Assembly: GCF_029784155.1 (NCBI RefSeq)
Contig: NC_073691.1
Coordinates: 62,736,822 to 62,800,821 of the forward strand
Origin: Uranotaenia lowii
Taxonomy: Eukaryota > Arthropoda > Insecta > Diptera > Culicidae
Direction of reading: 5' to 3'
Length of the DNA: 64,000 bases
The number at the start of each line of letters is the position of its first letter. The first letter of the stretch is position 1. The notes beneath the pieces are model-generated. The model was not told the origin of the DNA. It saw nothing but the letters and a program-made list of their open reading frames with translations, and made no database searches. Shown here one piece after another: positions 1 to 11,130 of this stretch. A program made the position numbers and the translations under genes.

Positions 1-722
1 CATTTTGAACAATTGGTTGCGAAAATTAAAGATGAATTTATAAAGATAACGATGAAATAACGCTAAACCACGAAAGTATTTGGCCGCAATTTTTAATTTT
101 CCGATAAAACGCCCGAATGTCGCTTGGAAGGGTATTGTATGCTTTTCCAAGTTAACTCATTTTATGATCTTCTATTGAAAATTTACAGAATTTAATTATT
201 TGTCTTGGTTTATTTTAAACTTCATCCGAAAAAGGCAGTTTTTCATGCATACGTTACATGATAAATGAAAAAAAAAACAGTTTTTTATTGAGCAGTGTAT
301 TCGGAAAAAATGCAACACTTGGAATTTTTACGAAATTTATTGCCAAGTAATAAAATGTTCACAACTGCAAATTTGTAACGTTCTGTTTAGTGGTTTTTGA
401 AATAGCGTCCATAGAAGAAGTTCTATGAACTACCTTTTTCCAAATCAAGGTTGCTTTTGATTATTTTTTCTGTTTTCTGAAGTTTGGTTTTCAAAATTCC
501 TCAAATTTTCAATTTGATCGAAGTTATGGCAAATTTAGCAGATTGTCCTCCTTGGGCAGAAAAACAACATAAAGGGAGATACGGTCAAAATTTGGTCAAT
601 ATCAACTTGACGTATTTCTTTCAATTTTGCATTTAAAAAACCTGAACACCCCTCATTTTGAAGGTGTGTGTGTAGAATGTTGCTCCTATTATGATTTTAG
701 AATTCACTCTTCAGTTGTCAAA
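1..722. other. AT-rich non-coding flank
   Basis: I see no gene here. The last 400 bases lead into the transposase relic and probably include the 5' non-coding part of that transposon. A stretch near 294 (CAGTGTATTCGGAAAAAATG) has the look of a mariner-type terminal repeat, but I could not find its partner downstream of the gene, so the element end is not fixed. Confidence 0.4.
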
Positions 723-1713
723 ATGCCGTCCGAGGAAGAAGAGCAGCGTATCAAAATTTTACTCGCGGATCGCTAATATCCGAGCTACTCGCACGCAAAG
801 CTGGCAAAATCGCTAAAAGTTGCCAAATCAACCGTTACAAATGTAATCAAAGTGTTTGGGAAACGTTTGTCGACAGCCAGGAAGTCTGGATCGGGGGGAA
901 ATCGAAAACCGGAAGCCGCTGAGACGACAAAGAGAGTTGTCGGTAGTTTCAAGTGAAACTCTGACCTCTTTCTCCGAGATGCCGCAAATAAGCTGGGTGT
1001 ATCGTCTACAACCGTGCATCGAGCCAACAAACGAGCCGGACTATCGACTTACAACAACTCCAAATCGCGATGATAAACAAAATACGACGGCCAAAGCGCG
1101 ATCCCGGAGGCTGTACACGACGATGCTGACGAAGTTTAACTGCGTGGTAATGGACGACGAAACCTACGTCAAAGCCGACTACAAGCAGCTTCCGGGTCAG
1201 GAGTTTTATACGGCAAAAGGAAGAGGAAAGGTAGCAGATATTTTCAAGCACACGAAACTGTCAAAATTCGCGAAGAAATATCTGGTTTGGCAAGCCATCT
1301 GTACCTGTAGCTTGAAAAGCAGCATTTTCATAGATTCCAGGACTGTCAACCAAGAAATTTACGTGAAAGAGTGTTTGAATAAACGTGTGCTGCCTTTCCT
1401 GAAGAAACACTGTTGTTCCGTACTGTTTTGGCCGGATTTGGCATCTTGCCATTACGGTAAAAAGGCCATGGAGTGGTACGCCGCCAACAACGTGCAGGTG
1501 GTTTCCAAGGACAAGAACCCGCCAGAGCTTCACCCAATTGAGAAATACTGGGCTATTGTCAAGCGGAACCTAAAGAAGACCAAAAAACTGCTAAGGACGA
1601 GCAGCACTTCAAGGCAAACTGACTTTCTGCGGTACAAGGTGGGTGTACAAAATCTGATGGCAGGGGTTAAGCATAAGGCCCGACAATTCGGATTTGGAAA
1701 AGCGGAAGCCTAA
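723..1713 (+). pseudogene. Tc1/mariner transposase relic, ITmD37E type
   Basis: This is a broken transposase, the enzyme that cuts and pastes its own transposon. The N-terminal helix-turn-helix part reads from the ATG at 723 (MPSEEEEQRIKILLADR) but meets stops at 774 (TAA) and 954 (TGA). A frameshift near 1055-1062 moves the rest into the frame that stays open to 1713. The catalytic part is clear: the first acid lies in the MDDETYVKAD block, the second in FWPDLASCHY, and the third in ELHPIEKYW. In the mosquito ITmD37E family the last two acids are 37 residues apart, with NPPNCPELRPIEKYW as the usual context. Here NPPELHPIEKYW lacks three residues, leaving 34 between D and E. Two stops, a frameshift and a three-codon loss beside the active site make it inactive. 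Family assignment rests on these motifs. Confidence 0.85.
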
Positions 1714-2640
1714 CTGAATATTTTTCTTGAATTTTATTCTAATTAAAATTGAAAAAGAAATTTAATTTGATTTTTTAAATAAACGATTTCAACGATTTAG
1801 AAATAGAGCAAGATTTAACAATCCGAACAATTCTGGCTTTAAGTGAAATCAATCGTTGATGAACTTACAAATCTATATGAAAAACCTATTCTGAATTTGT
1901 TTGTTATACTTCATTTAATTAAGCAATAATTTTTTGATGAAGATAATGGAACATGATATAAAAATTTAGATTCTACAGTTTTTAAAAATTTGTAAACTAT
2001 TATCAACTTCAGTAATTAATGTATGACTGACATTAATTACTGAAGAAAGTCTGAAAAAAACATTATTTGATTTCATTTAACAATTTTTTTAAATCCTGCT
2101 AAACGATTTAATGTTAGCTTTGAAAAATATCTCAAATTCAGTTGGGTTGAAAATCTTTTTTAAATCGTAAAAATTTCCGTATTTTACAAATTGAAATCTT
2201 CTATAACTTTTTCGCAGAAAAGGGAAGTACTTGCTGTCTTAAGGAAAGGTGATAATTGGTTGAAAATCGTTACTATAAATTTTAAAGGTTTTGTCAAAAA
2301 AATGCAGACATTTCTTAAATGTTTATTACCTATTTTCAAAGGTTATTTCAAAAATAAAGACTGATAGGTAAAAAAAACTAAATGCGTATTTGGATTCAGG
2401 GCACCCAAATTAATCATAATAAGTTCTAAAATTCTTGGCATCTTGAAAAAAATGAAATTTTTGTAGCCTCGTGGTATTTATCAAAACTCTTGAATGTAAA
2501 TGTGAAGTTGAGCATTGAGAAAAACATTTTTTTTTAAATTGAGGCTGAAATAGGTTTCTTGAACAATATTTCATATTAGCATAACATTTATAACGATAAA
2601 CTCGTTTTTTTAATATAAAACGAATAGTAATAAACTATAG
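1714..2640. other. AT-rich intergenic DNA with one perfect hairpin
   Basis: No gene is seen. The only structured site is an inverted repeat at 2007-2045: a 16-bp perfect stem (CTTCAGTAATTAATGT and its complement) around a 7-base loop. Confidence 0.5.
2007..2045. repeat. Perfect 16-bp inverted repeat
   Basis: The arms at 2007-2022 and 2030-2045 are exact complements with a 7-base loop. It could be a remnant of a small MITE or a random AT-rich hairpin; no T-tract or gene end gives it a terminator role. Confidence 0.6.
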
Positions 2641-5370
2641 GATACTAGATACCTTTTTTTAAATTATATTTGTTTATTAAAGAAAACGTTCTTCATCTTC
2701 ATATCCAGCGGTATTCGGTTTATAATATTGTCACAGCGAGGCTTATAGAGGTTTTAAGAGGTTTTGTGTTTTCCCCTAATAGTCTATATGTTCATATTGG
2801 AAGCTTTAAGGAATTCAATTATTTCTTTGAAGTGCAATGTATTTTTTGTTTTCAGTAAATCTGCAATAGTTTGGAATTTACAGTCAAAGTTGAATTTGGT
2901 TCGGATTGTGTTGTATCGGATGGCAATGAAGAATAATGTGTTCGGCGGTTTCAGGTTGATCGCAAGTTTCACAATTAGGAGATCTGCGGATCAAGACTTG
3001 AAACGAATTTTTCAATGCTTTTCTTCATAGCCTCCCTTTTAATTCTAATAAATAATGCTCTTGTTTTCCTCACTAAAATCGCATTTTTAATTGTACTTTG
3101 GGTGTTGAAGTTTCTGAGGGCATCAGACTACTTCTGCCATGCCTCTTCAACTTGGGGATCCCACCAAATTTTTGGTAAGTATTTGCTATTATTCCTATTA
3201 TTTTTTATTGTTCTGTTAATTACTTCCTTGAGGTCATCCAATCCTGATACTTCCCAGCTATTCAGAGAATATATATCCTCGTAAATTTTAAGAGAGTCTG
3301 TGTAGAAACGAGCGTCATTGGACTTGCAACATGTTAATTCCATTTAAATCAATAGGTGCTGACTGCAACCAATCGACTGATTATGAATTTTCCATGTGAC
3401 TTCATTGAACAAACTCGCAGAGCACAATGAAATGTCAATTGCTGTTGACATTCTACCTGCTTCCAATGGTACATAAGTTTTTTCGCCTGTATTTGTGAGA
3501 ATTAGATTTAAACAATTGATTTTACTTATAAGAATCGAGCCTTTTGTATCAGCCCTATCATCACCCCAAGCGGGGTTGTGGCAGTTGACATCTCCGCCTA
3601 GGATTACACGTGGGCATGCTTGGCATCGCTCCTCAGATTAGCCCGTTCAGAGTAAAAGCGTGTATTTTTTTCGCTGTGCTCTTCCCAAACGGAGAATCTT
3701 TAAAAAATGCTCAGTTACCTCCAGAGCGACCAAGCGTCCACCCAAGTGTGGGCAAGAGAAGCAAGCAAACTGATGAAGTGCGTTCTCAGTGCAGATAAAT
3801 TCGTTCGCACTCGGGCGAAAGAGAAGCTTTACAGAAAACTCGATTTGTCTTCATCGGTTGCGTCTGGATCGATGTTTCGAAGTGCGTCGGAATTTACAAT
3901 GCAGAACATAAATCTAACGGAACTAATAACGCCAAAGGTAGTTAAGATAGAATGCTGGTGTCTTCGACAACATTGCTCTGTATAATATAGCGCATATTTT
4001 GATATGAAAAATAAAGTTTAGAGGTCCACCGATAGCGTGATATAAATCATAACTTTCTTGTTAAGCATTTTAGAGCTAAAGTTTTTTCTACAAAGTTATT
4101 TATCTCAATAAAATACACAACTTTGTTTAACATGTCAAAGTTCTACAATCTTTACCCAAGGAGATACGGTTAAATTTAAAAAAAATACTTGAAAAATGCT
4201 TTTCAAAAAGTTATTGTTATTATCGCGCTATTTTTGAATCTCTCGACTTTAAATTTTATAAAACACCTATCTGGTCATTCCTGAGCGAGTTCCTCTAGAT
4301 TGATGTTCTGCACCAGGATCAATGATGAATGAAAGCTTTCTTCGGTCGAAAAATATCAAAAGCGTAGCGGTAAAGGAAGATAAATTCTAAATTTTACGAT
4401 TTGTGAAAGTTTTGCACTTTTATTACTAAAATTTGTCCCAGATCCCTGCATAATTACGGTTTGTATAATAGACAAAGATTTTTGGATAATTTTAGTAAAT
4501 GTTACTTTGTGAATCTCTGCTTTTGTAAATTAATGCTACCCACGTACGATATTTAAAGTACAGAAACCTAAGTATACAGCAATTAGCGGATGCCTGGATA
4601 TTGTGAAAAAACTACTTGGATTTTGCCCTGTTCTATCCACATTATTTGGAAAATGAAACAAGAAAATCGAATTCAGTTTAAAATTGTTTGTTGAAAATTG
4701 GATTTGTGAAAGTTTTTTTCATAAAAAATCAAACCAAAACTTTCCTTCGTATGCTTTAAACATAAATTTAACACTGCTGATGTGTTGCGACAAAAAAATG
4801 TAAGTCGTTTTTCTTCACTAGATAAATGTCTGGAATTTCCTCAGATTTTGACGGATATTGCTCGGTTTTTGGAATAGAAAATTTCAGATTATTTACCCGG
4901 TTTTTCCCATGTTTTTTTAAATAACTTGCCAGGAAGTGCCCTACCCGGCTACCTACAAAAATAGTTCATACATAAACCTACATTGGACCTCTTCGACTGA
5001 TGCTCTGTTCCGCTCTGCATAACGGCTTTTCTGAAGAAAACATTCCTGCATTGAAATCTTTCTGGCTTGATACACTGAGCTACTCAGCAGCGTCGCTAGA
5101 GCACAATTTTCTAGCCAGCTCCTTCTCTTTTCTTTAGAGCGAGCGACGCGTCCACCCGACCGTCAGAGCAACCGCAATCGGGCGCACTTGGCAAAAAGAT
5201 AAGTGAACGTTGATCGGCTGAGCAGTGCACTCGGAAACCGAAATGATAAAAGTGTAACTCGTTCTCTGCTCTTTTCTGTTTGCGAGGTGTTGGACAAGCA
5301 TGCACGTGGGTATTGACTTAGCTGACGGAAGATAGATTGAATATTGGTCTCAAAAAAAAACACGTTGAAA
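2640..5370 (-). pseudogene. Non-LTR retrotransposon relic (endonuclease, linker, C-terminal zinc finger), RT deleted
   Basis: Read on the minus strand, this is the decayed ORF2 of a LINE-like element. The apurinic-type endonuclease comes first: the segment at 5303-5370 ends in SQYPR and continues across an inserted element into VILGGDVNCHNPAWG near 3600, then STAIDISLCSASL. The usual SDH active-site block reads SQH near 3360, so a catalytic position is changed. A frameshift follows, then the linker with IWWDPQVEEAW (3128-3343). At about 3010 the linker jumps straight to a C-terminal Cys/His motif (CETCDQPETAEHIILHC, 2920-2980) and a tail ending near 2784, so the whole reverse transcriptase and any RNase H are missing. 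An A-rich 3' end lies at 2640-2690. Clade is uncertain; Jockey or I are the best candidates from the endonuclease motifs. Confidence 0.75.
3615..5302. mobile_element. TIR element with 8-bp duplication, inserted in a non-LTR endonuclease
   Basis: Both ends begin with CATGCTTG (3615-3622 and, inverted, 5295-5302). They are flanked by identical 8-bp target duplications CACGTGGG at 3607-3614 and 5303-5310. Removing the interval rejoins the endonuclease frame on the minus strand, which is independent support. Subterminal parts are G+C-rich and share motifs such as GCGTCCACCC (near 3735 and 5149), while the middle is AT-rich. I see no transposase, so it is non-autonomous. An 8-bp duplication with a CA start fits the P or hAT superfamilies; I cannot choose between them. 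Confidence 0.8.
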
Positions 5371-6590
5371 AATTCAATTTAGTCCTAACAAAAAATTACT
5401 GTCATTGATGTTTTAAGCCTTTTGTGCTAATTGGCATCAAAACAATAATTTTGAAGGTGTTGAGATACTTTAAAACCATAGTGATCAAAGTTGCCCCGAA
5501 ACATGAAATCTGGGTTAGTAACAAACATTTAGTTATACCCACTAATGTCGTTTGAATATTCTGCTATCAATGATCTTGCTTGATACTCCTTACCTCAGTA
5601 AGTATTTTCAAACTTTAGAGTGTTACAAACAAGTAACCCCGTCCAAAATATTCAAAAATGAATTAAAACAGCGATCAATGTTCCCACAGTTTACAGTACG
5701 TGTTGATGAGTTACTGATGGTAAAAATGTTATTTAAAAAAATGTTATTTAAAAATAACGTCATTTAAAAAAACCAAAAATTTAATGAAGACATCAAATAT
5801 TTTTAATATTCATTATTAAACCTGACATTTAGATACTGTTTTTATAAGACCCTCTTTTGAAAAGTCATAATTCTCATTGAAACATGTGTCCAACTAAATA
5901 TAGATACACATTTTCCTAAGAAGACAATTGACTAAGATGGTTAAAATCCTCTTTAAACCAACAAAATAGAATAGACAATCTAATAAATTTCAATGATTTT
6001 GCTCATAGCGCCAGTTTATAACAGAATCTTATGACATACATATGTACATGAAAATATTTTTTCATTCAGAGGGTACTTCTCAAGCAAAATCTTCAAATTT
6101 GTTAGGAAAAAGTGTGAGAAACAATGACCTGGGAATATCCTCTATTTTCAGTCAATTTTTCACAACCAATCAAAGCCTTGAAAAGGAGGGCAAAACAGTA
6201 GGAACTTTCATAATTTCTTCAGTCAGACTATAAGTAAAATAAACCTAAGAACTGAATAATTCAACAAAACTGAGAGAGTGAAATTCGCTTAAGTGGTTGG
6301 CAAATTAAAGCAGGTTAACTCTATTAGGACCCAATTTTTCTCTATGGGCCTTTGGATGTCAAAACGTGCCTGCCTCCAAATTTGAAGATATTTTCATCAA
6401 CAATTTTTTTTCCAATTTTGTCAAAAATTTTATATTTATGGATTGTACTTCACTTCCCTTCGGTTTTGAAAGTTTGGAGTATTTGTCAATACAGGAAATC
6501 ATCCCTTGATTGTGTTCCAAAATGATGAAAATCCCTTTAAAATATTCTAGAATCTCCTTCTTCAAAAGCAGATTTTAAATATATTTTTAC
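5371..6590. other. No recognisable gene
   Basis: This stretch is AT-rich, with only short chance ORFs. Part of the first 100 bases may be the 5'-truncated end of the non-LTR relic on the minus strand. Confidence 0.4.
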
Positions 6591-6592
6591 AG

Positions 6593-6846
6593 TCAATCTT
6601 GCTTCTGCGATTAAAGCCGCCAATAGCTCACAAGCTCTCGATGAACTGAGGTACAGGTATGAGGCGATCAGATGGCAACGAAAAAAAAGTTTCAGCAATA
6701 TGATGAACAAAGAACATCGAGCATCTTCTTCGAACGGGGGCTCCGAAGGGAAGACCACCATCATCATCATACGCCCCCCGAAAACTCATCTCGGCAAGCT
6801 CGAGCCACAGCCAGCCCAAGAAGATGGAGCGCCACTGAATAATTGA
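6593..6846 (+). other. Possible exon after a splice acceptor (unidentified)
   Basis: A pyrimidine- and AT-rich run ending in TTTTTACAG (AG at 6591-6592) is followed by about 84 open codons to a TGA at 6844. The frame reads NLASAIKAANSSQALDELRY at the start and becomes basic, then rich in Ser, Gly and Pro. The base composition is richer in G+C than its surroundings. A possible donor, CAG followed by GTATGAG, lies near 6653, so a real exon could be only about 60 bases. I do not recognise the product. It may be a host exon or chance. Confidence 0.25.
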
Positions 6847-8178
6847 TAATGGGGAATATAATTATGGTTTCAGCAGGGGCAGGAAACATGAATTCTAAAT
6901 ATGATCTCTAACGATAATATTGATTAAAGTCGGTTTTCCATCGAGGGGCCTCGATTCGAGCCAATATCAACTTAAAAGGCAGCAGCAGAAGAGTGGCGTT
7001 TGTAGATGAACTTTTCCGCTTGCCGAAGTTATTCAATCTCTTTTATGATGGCGTCCGTTGTTGGGATTGGGCAATTGTTTGACTCACTCAAGTTAAACTG
7101 AATGAGATGAAAAAAAAACCAAACAATGGTTCCCTCTCAAAAATTGAAGAAACATGACGAAAAATGAGAACAAAAACAATTATTGGTAATTTCAGCAGCC
7201 CTTTCCAAGAAATTCTATTCTTTTCAAACATGATTTTAAGCATTTTCGGTAAAGTTTCGTGACTTTCACGAGTCACTAATTCAAATTTGGTTGAAAATTT
7301 AACAAACTGATTGCTACGTTGTAAGTTACTTGGCATTTTTATAGCGCTACAGACCCCGATGTTGTTCTTTGATTGACCCATTGCCTAGTCATACAAATTG
7401 ATTGAAGTCGAAAGGAAAGACGATGCAGGAAAATAGGATTAATTTATACGATTAAAAAGTCTCTTTCCTTGGAGGTCATTTCGATTGGAAACACATGACT
7501 TTCAAATTTTCACCATCTCGAACCACTGAGATAATTCATTTTGTTTCCCGTTTATTTTCGGTACCAGTAACAGAGCACTAACAATTTTTTGCAATTAGCA
7601 CTCTCTGGAGCCACTACTATGGAACAAAGTGGTTCGCGGGAATCTTTCTTTCTTTTATGATGCTGAAAGAAGTAAAAATATTGCGTTTTGTTGTATATCT
7701 TACCGATAACTCTATATTTTTTTTATATCATCACTCAACACACAAGAAGCGATATTCTTTATCTTAAATTCTAAACAGTCATCACAATCTACCATTACTT
7801 TTGGGTATTTCTCTATCTTGAGCAGCTACATACATAAAACAGAAGTGAACGAGCAGGTGCTGGAAAAGTCGAACATCTTATCGTATCAATAGATAATCCC
7901 CGGAAAAAGTCAATATTGAGTCTCTGGAGTGAAAAGCGGAATCGTGCGTAAAGTTACCAGATGGATGAAGTTTTAAAAAAAATAATTTACGACTTCATAG
8001 TTAATTTTTTTTATTTACAAATGGTCTTGCAAAGGCATTTTACTTGTAAAGTTTAAAGTTTTTCCTAACTTTGGGTTAGTAAGAGGGGGCCGTAATTGTC
8101 GTGGCGACCCAACTGTTAATTAGATCTAATTATAGGAAGGGAAAGGGATTATTTATCTATGGATCACTTCAAAGAACT
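6847..8178. other. No recognisable gene
   Basis: Mixed AT-rich sequence with slightly G+C-richer patches (6950-7080) but no supported coding frame, RNA gene or element end. Confidence 0.4.
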
Positions 8179-8179
8179 T

Positions 8180-10345
8180 CATTCTATGTATGTATATAAA
8201 AATGCATGTAGTACATATGTTCGTCTGGCTGTCGGTTTCCTATAGACTCCGAAACTAATGAACCGATCAATATAAAAATTATTATGTGGGACTTTTAGGG
8301 GCCAGGAATGGTTTCCAAAATACTTTAAAACCGCTCCGACCTCAAGAATAGGGGGGGAGAGGGGGGGGGGGACTTTCATACAAAGTAAATAAAAATATAA
8401 CACAATTCGAACAATTTTCGGAAAATACTGAACCGATCAATTTTAAATTTGGTATGTGGGAGTTTTTGAGATAGTAGATGGCTTCTAAAAAACTTTCGAA
8501 CCGCTCCGACTTAAGAAGGGGGGGGGGGGGGGTCCAAACAAAATTAATGAAAATATGACACAGTTCGAAAACTTTTCGGAAAAAACTCGACCGATCAATG
8601 TGAAATTCATTATGTGGGAGTTTTTGGGGTCGGATATGGTTTCTAAAATACTTTAGAATCTCTTCGACTTCAAGTAGGGGAGGGGGGTCTCTCATACAAA
8701 GCTGATAAAAAATATAACACAGTTCGAAAAATTTTCGGAAATTACTGAACCGATCTATGTGTAATTTATTACGTGGGAGTTTTCTGGTTCATTGTTTCTA
8801 AAATACTTTCAAACCGCTCCGACTTAAAGTAGAGAGGGCTTCCATACAAAATAAAAAAGAATATGAAAATACTGAACCGACCAATGTGAAATTTATTATG
8901 TGGGAGATTTTGGGGTCCGAGTAGGTTCTAAAATATTTTCAACCCGCTCTGTCTTAAACTAGGGGTCGGGAGGGGGTCTCCCATACAAAATTAATGAGAA
9001 TATGACACATTTTAAACAATTTTCGGAAAATACTGAACCGATCTATGTGTAATTCATTAGGTGGAAAATTTTGGGCACAGAGAACAGACGTACAAGCTAG
9101 CCCACGAAACTTGTGTAAAAATCCCAACACCCTTTTTGAACTAATTTTTGTTTTTTGGCTACAATTACGCCTTTTCGAAAACTGGGCACTTTAAAGTTGA
9201 TTTGTAACTCTTGAATGGCGCAATAGATGGCACTGTTTGCAGTCAGTTTCTAACGTATTTTTTTGGTTTTGGTTTTGAAATTTTACACACTTTTTTGACG
9301 GTTTTTGTTCGAGCTTGTACGTCTGTTTTCTGTGATTTTGGGGTCGGAGATGGTATCTAAAATGCTTTCAAGCCGCTCCGACTAAAAGTGCGGGGCTCCC
9401 ATACAAAATTAATAAGAATTTAACACAGTTCGAACAATTTGTGGAAAATACTGAACCGATAGATGTGAAATTTAGTATGTGAAAGTTTTCAGGATCGGAG
9501 CTGGTATCTAAAAAGCTTTCAAACCGCTCCAACCTCAAGTAGGGGAGAGCCTCCCATACAAAGCTAATAAAAATATGAAACAATTTGAACAATCTGTGGA
9601 TGGTTTATAAAATTCTTTCAAACTGCTATGACTTAAAGTAGGGAGGGGGCTCCTTTACAAAATTAAATAGAAATAAGACACAATTCGAACCATTTTCGGA
9701 AAATACTGAACCGATAAATGTGAAATTTGGTATGTAGGAGTTTTTGGGGTCGTAGATGGTTTCTGAAATACTTTCAAACTGCTCCGACTTAAAGTAGGGA
9801 GGGCTCCTATACAAAATTAAAAAGAATATGACACAGTTTGAACAATTTTAGGAAAGTACTGAACCAATCAATGTGAAATTTATTATGTGGGAATTTTTGA
9901 GATCTTAGATGATTCCTAAAATACTTTCAAACTTCTTCGACATAAAGAAGAGGGGGCTCCCATAGGGGGGAGGGGGAGGGGGGGCTCCCATACAAAATAG
10001 ATAAAAATATGAAACAGTTCGAACAATTTTTGAAAACTACTGAACCGATAAATGTGAAATTTTCTATGTGGGAGTTTTTGGAGTTGAATGTTTCTTAAAT
10101 ACTTTTAAACTTTTCTGACTTAAAGTAGGGGTGCCTTCCATACAAAATTAATAAAAATATGACACAATTCGCACAATTTTTGGGAACTACTGAGTCTATC
10201 AACGTAAATTCGATGTGTAGCCTTAAGACCGGGTATAGTTTCTATAATATTTTCAAACCTCTCCGAATTCAAAAAGGGTGGGGCTTCAATACAATATTGA
10301 CAAAAATCGCCGAATTTTAACAATTTTCGAAGAATTCGCTTTGAC
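8180..10345 (+). repeat. Decayed Helentron/HINE-like tandem array
   Basis: The block opens with TGTATATAAAAATGCATG near 8192, the type of 5' end seen in the arrays further right. It then runs through about ten diverged units of roughly 160-190 bases. Each unit has the same order of motifs: ACTGAACCGATCAATGTGAA, a TATGTGGGAGTTTTTGGGG stretch, a GGTTTCTAAAATACTTTCAA stretch, CCGCTCCGACTTAAAGTAGG with a poly-G run, then CTCCCATACAAAATTAAT. The same order (target-like word, GGTC..GATGGTTT, ..TCCCCATACAAAATTA) recurs in the 23.6-26.1 kb arrays, so the two are related. No 3' CTRR end was found. ORFs inside are repeat translations. Confidence 0.7.
9076..9334. mobile_element. hAT-type MITE, 259 bp, with 8-bp duplication
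   Basis: The ends are CACAGAGAACAGACGTACAA and its near-perfect inverse. Identical 8-bp duplications ATTTTGGG lie at 9068-9075 and 9335-9342. It sits inside one unit of the Helentron-like array, so it is younger than the array. Related, larger copies are at 20242-21219 and 50387-51384. No coding capacity. Confidence 0.9.
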
Positions 10346-10519
10346 ATAATGAGATGGTTCATTGAATTGACAAATAAGTTTTAACAAAATTTGATAAACG
10401 CTCCTCATTATCATGAATGAAAATTCTCATATTCAATAAATGTAACATACATATCATTAACAAAACCAATGTACTAGTGTTTTCATGTAGTTTGGCACAC
10501 TTTTTGATTATGTACAAAT

Positions 10520-11130
10520 ATGTCTGTATTTAAGTGCATTAAAATGGGACACACGGAGTCCCATTGTTGTAACAAGGCACGCTGCCCTCGTTGCGCAGAG
10601 ATTCATGATGAAGGAGCATGCTCAGCAATAGAACAGAAATGTGTCTATTGCGGGGGCTCACCTCATGATATCTCTGTGTGCGAGGCATTTAAGAGTCGCT
10701 GGGATAAGCAGAGGCGCTCTTTAAAAGAACGATCCAATCGTTCTTATGCCGCTATTTTAAAGAGTGCTTCTCCCCCGACTCAACCTCAGTTAAGTAACAT
10801 TTTTTCAGTGCTGCCAGTTGACAACGAGGACACTACTGATGAAGAAACCCCTTTCGTTTTTGTGGCAAACTCACGGAAACGAGCCAAAACAGCTAAGTCC
10901 TCCAAAGTTCCAAACAAAATCCCTACTATTAGTTCTCCAATCAGCGCCACTAATAAGTCGGTAGCTTCGAAAAAAGAAAAACTAGTTCCTCCTGGATTCC
11001 GAACGACTTTTTCACAAATTGTATTGAAGATCCTTCCAACTTTTTTTTCTCTAAAGGGTGGTTCCTTCAACCTACAAACCTTCAAATAACGTTGAGGTTC
11101 AAGACAATCTAGAAGCTCAGATGCCATAGT
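10520..11130 (+). pseudogene. Non-LTR retrotransposon ORF1 (gag-like) fragment
   Basis: The reading frame holds three CCHC-type zinc knuckles near the start: CIKMGHTESHC, then CPRCAEIHDEGAC, then CVYCGGSPHDISVC. This is the nucleic-acid-binding part of ORF1 in the Jockey and I groups, where the protein coats the element RNA. It is followed by a basic, Ser/Pro-rich tail. The first Cys of the first knuckle and everything N-terminal are missing, so the 5' part is truncated. A frameshift near 11060 moves the tail into a frame ending near 11127. No ORF2 follows, so this is a dead fragment. Confidence 0.75.

Noticed and set aside
5111..5363. Two overlapping minus-strand ORFs of 64-66 codons
   Set aside because: One runs from the non-LTR endonuclease into the inserted TIR element and the other is its frame-shifted shadow; neither is an independent gene.
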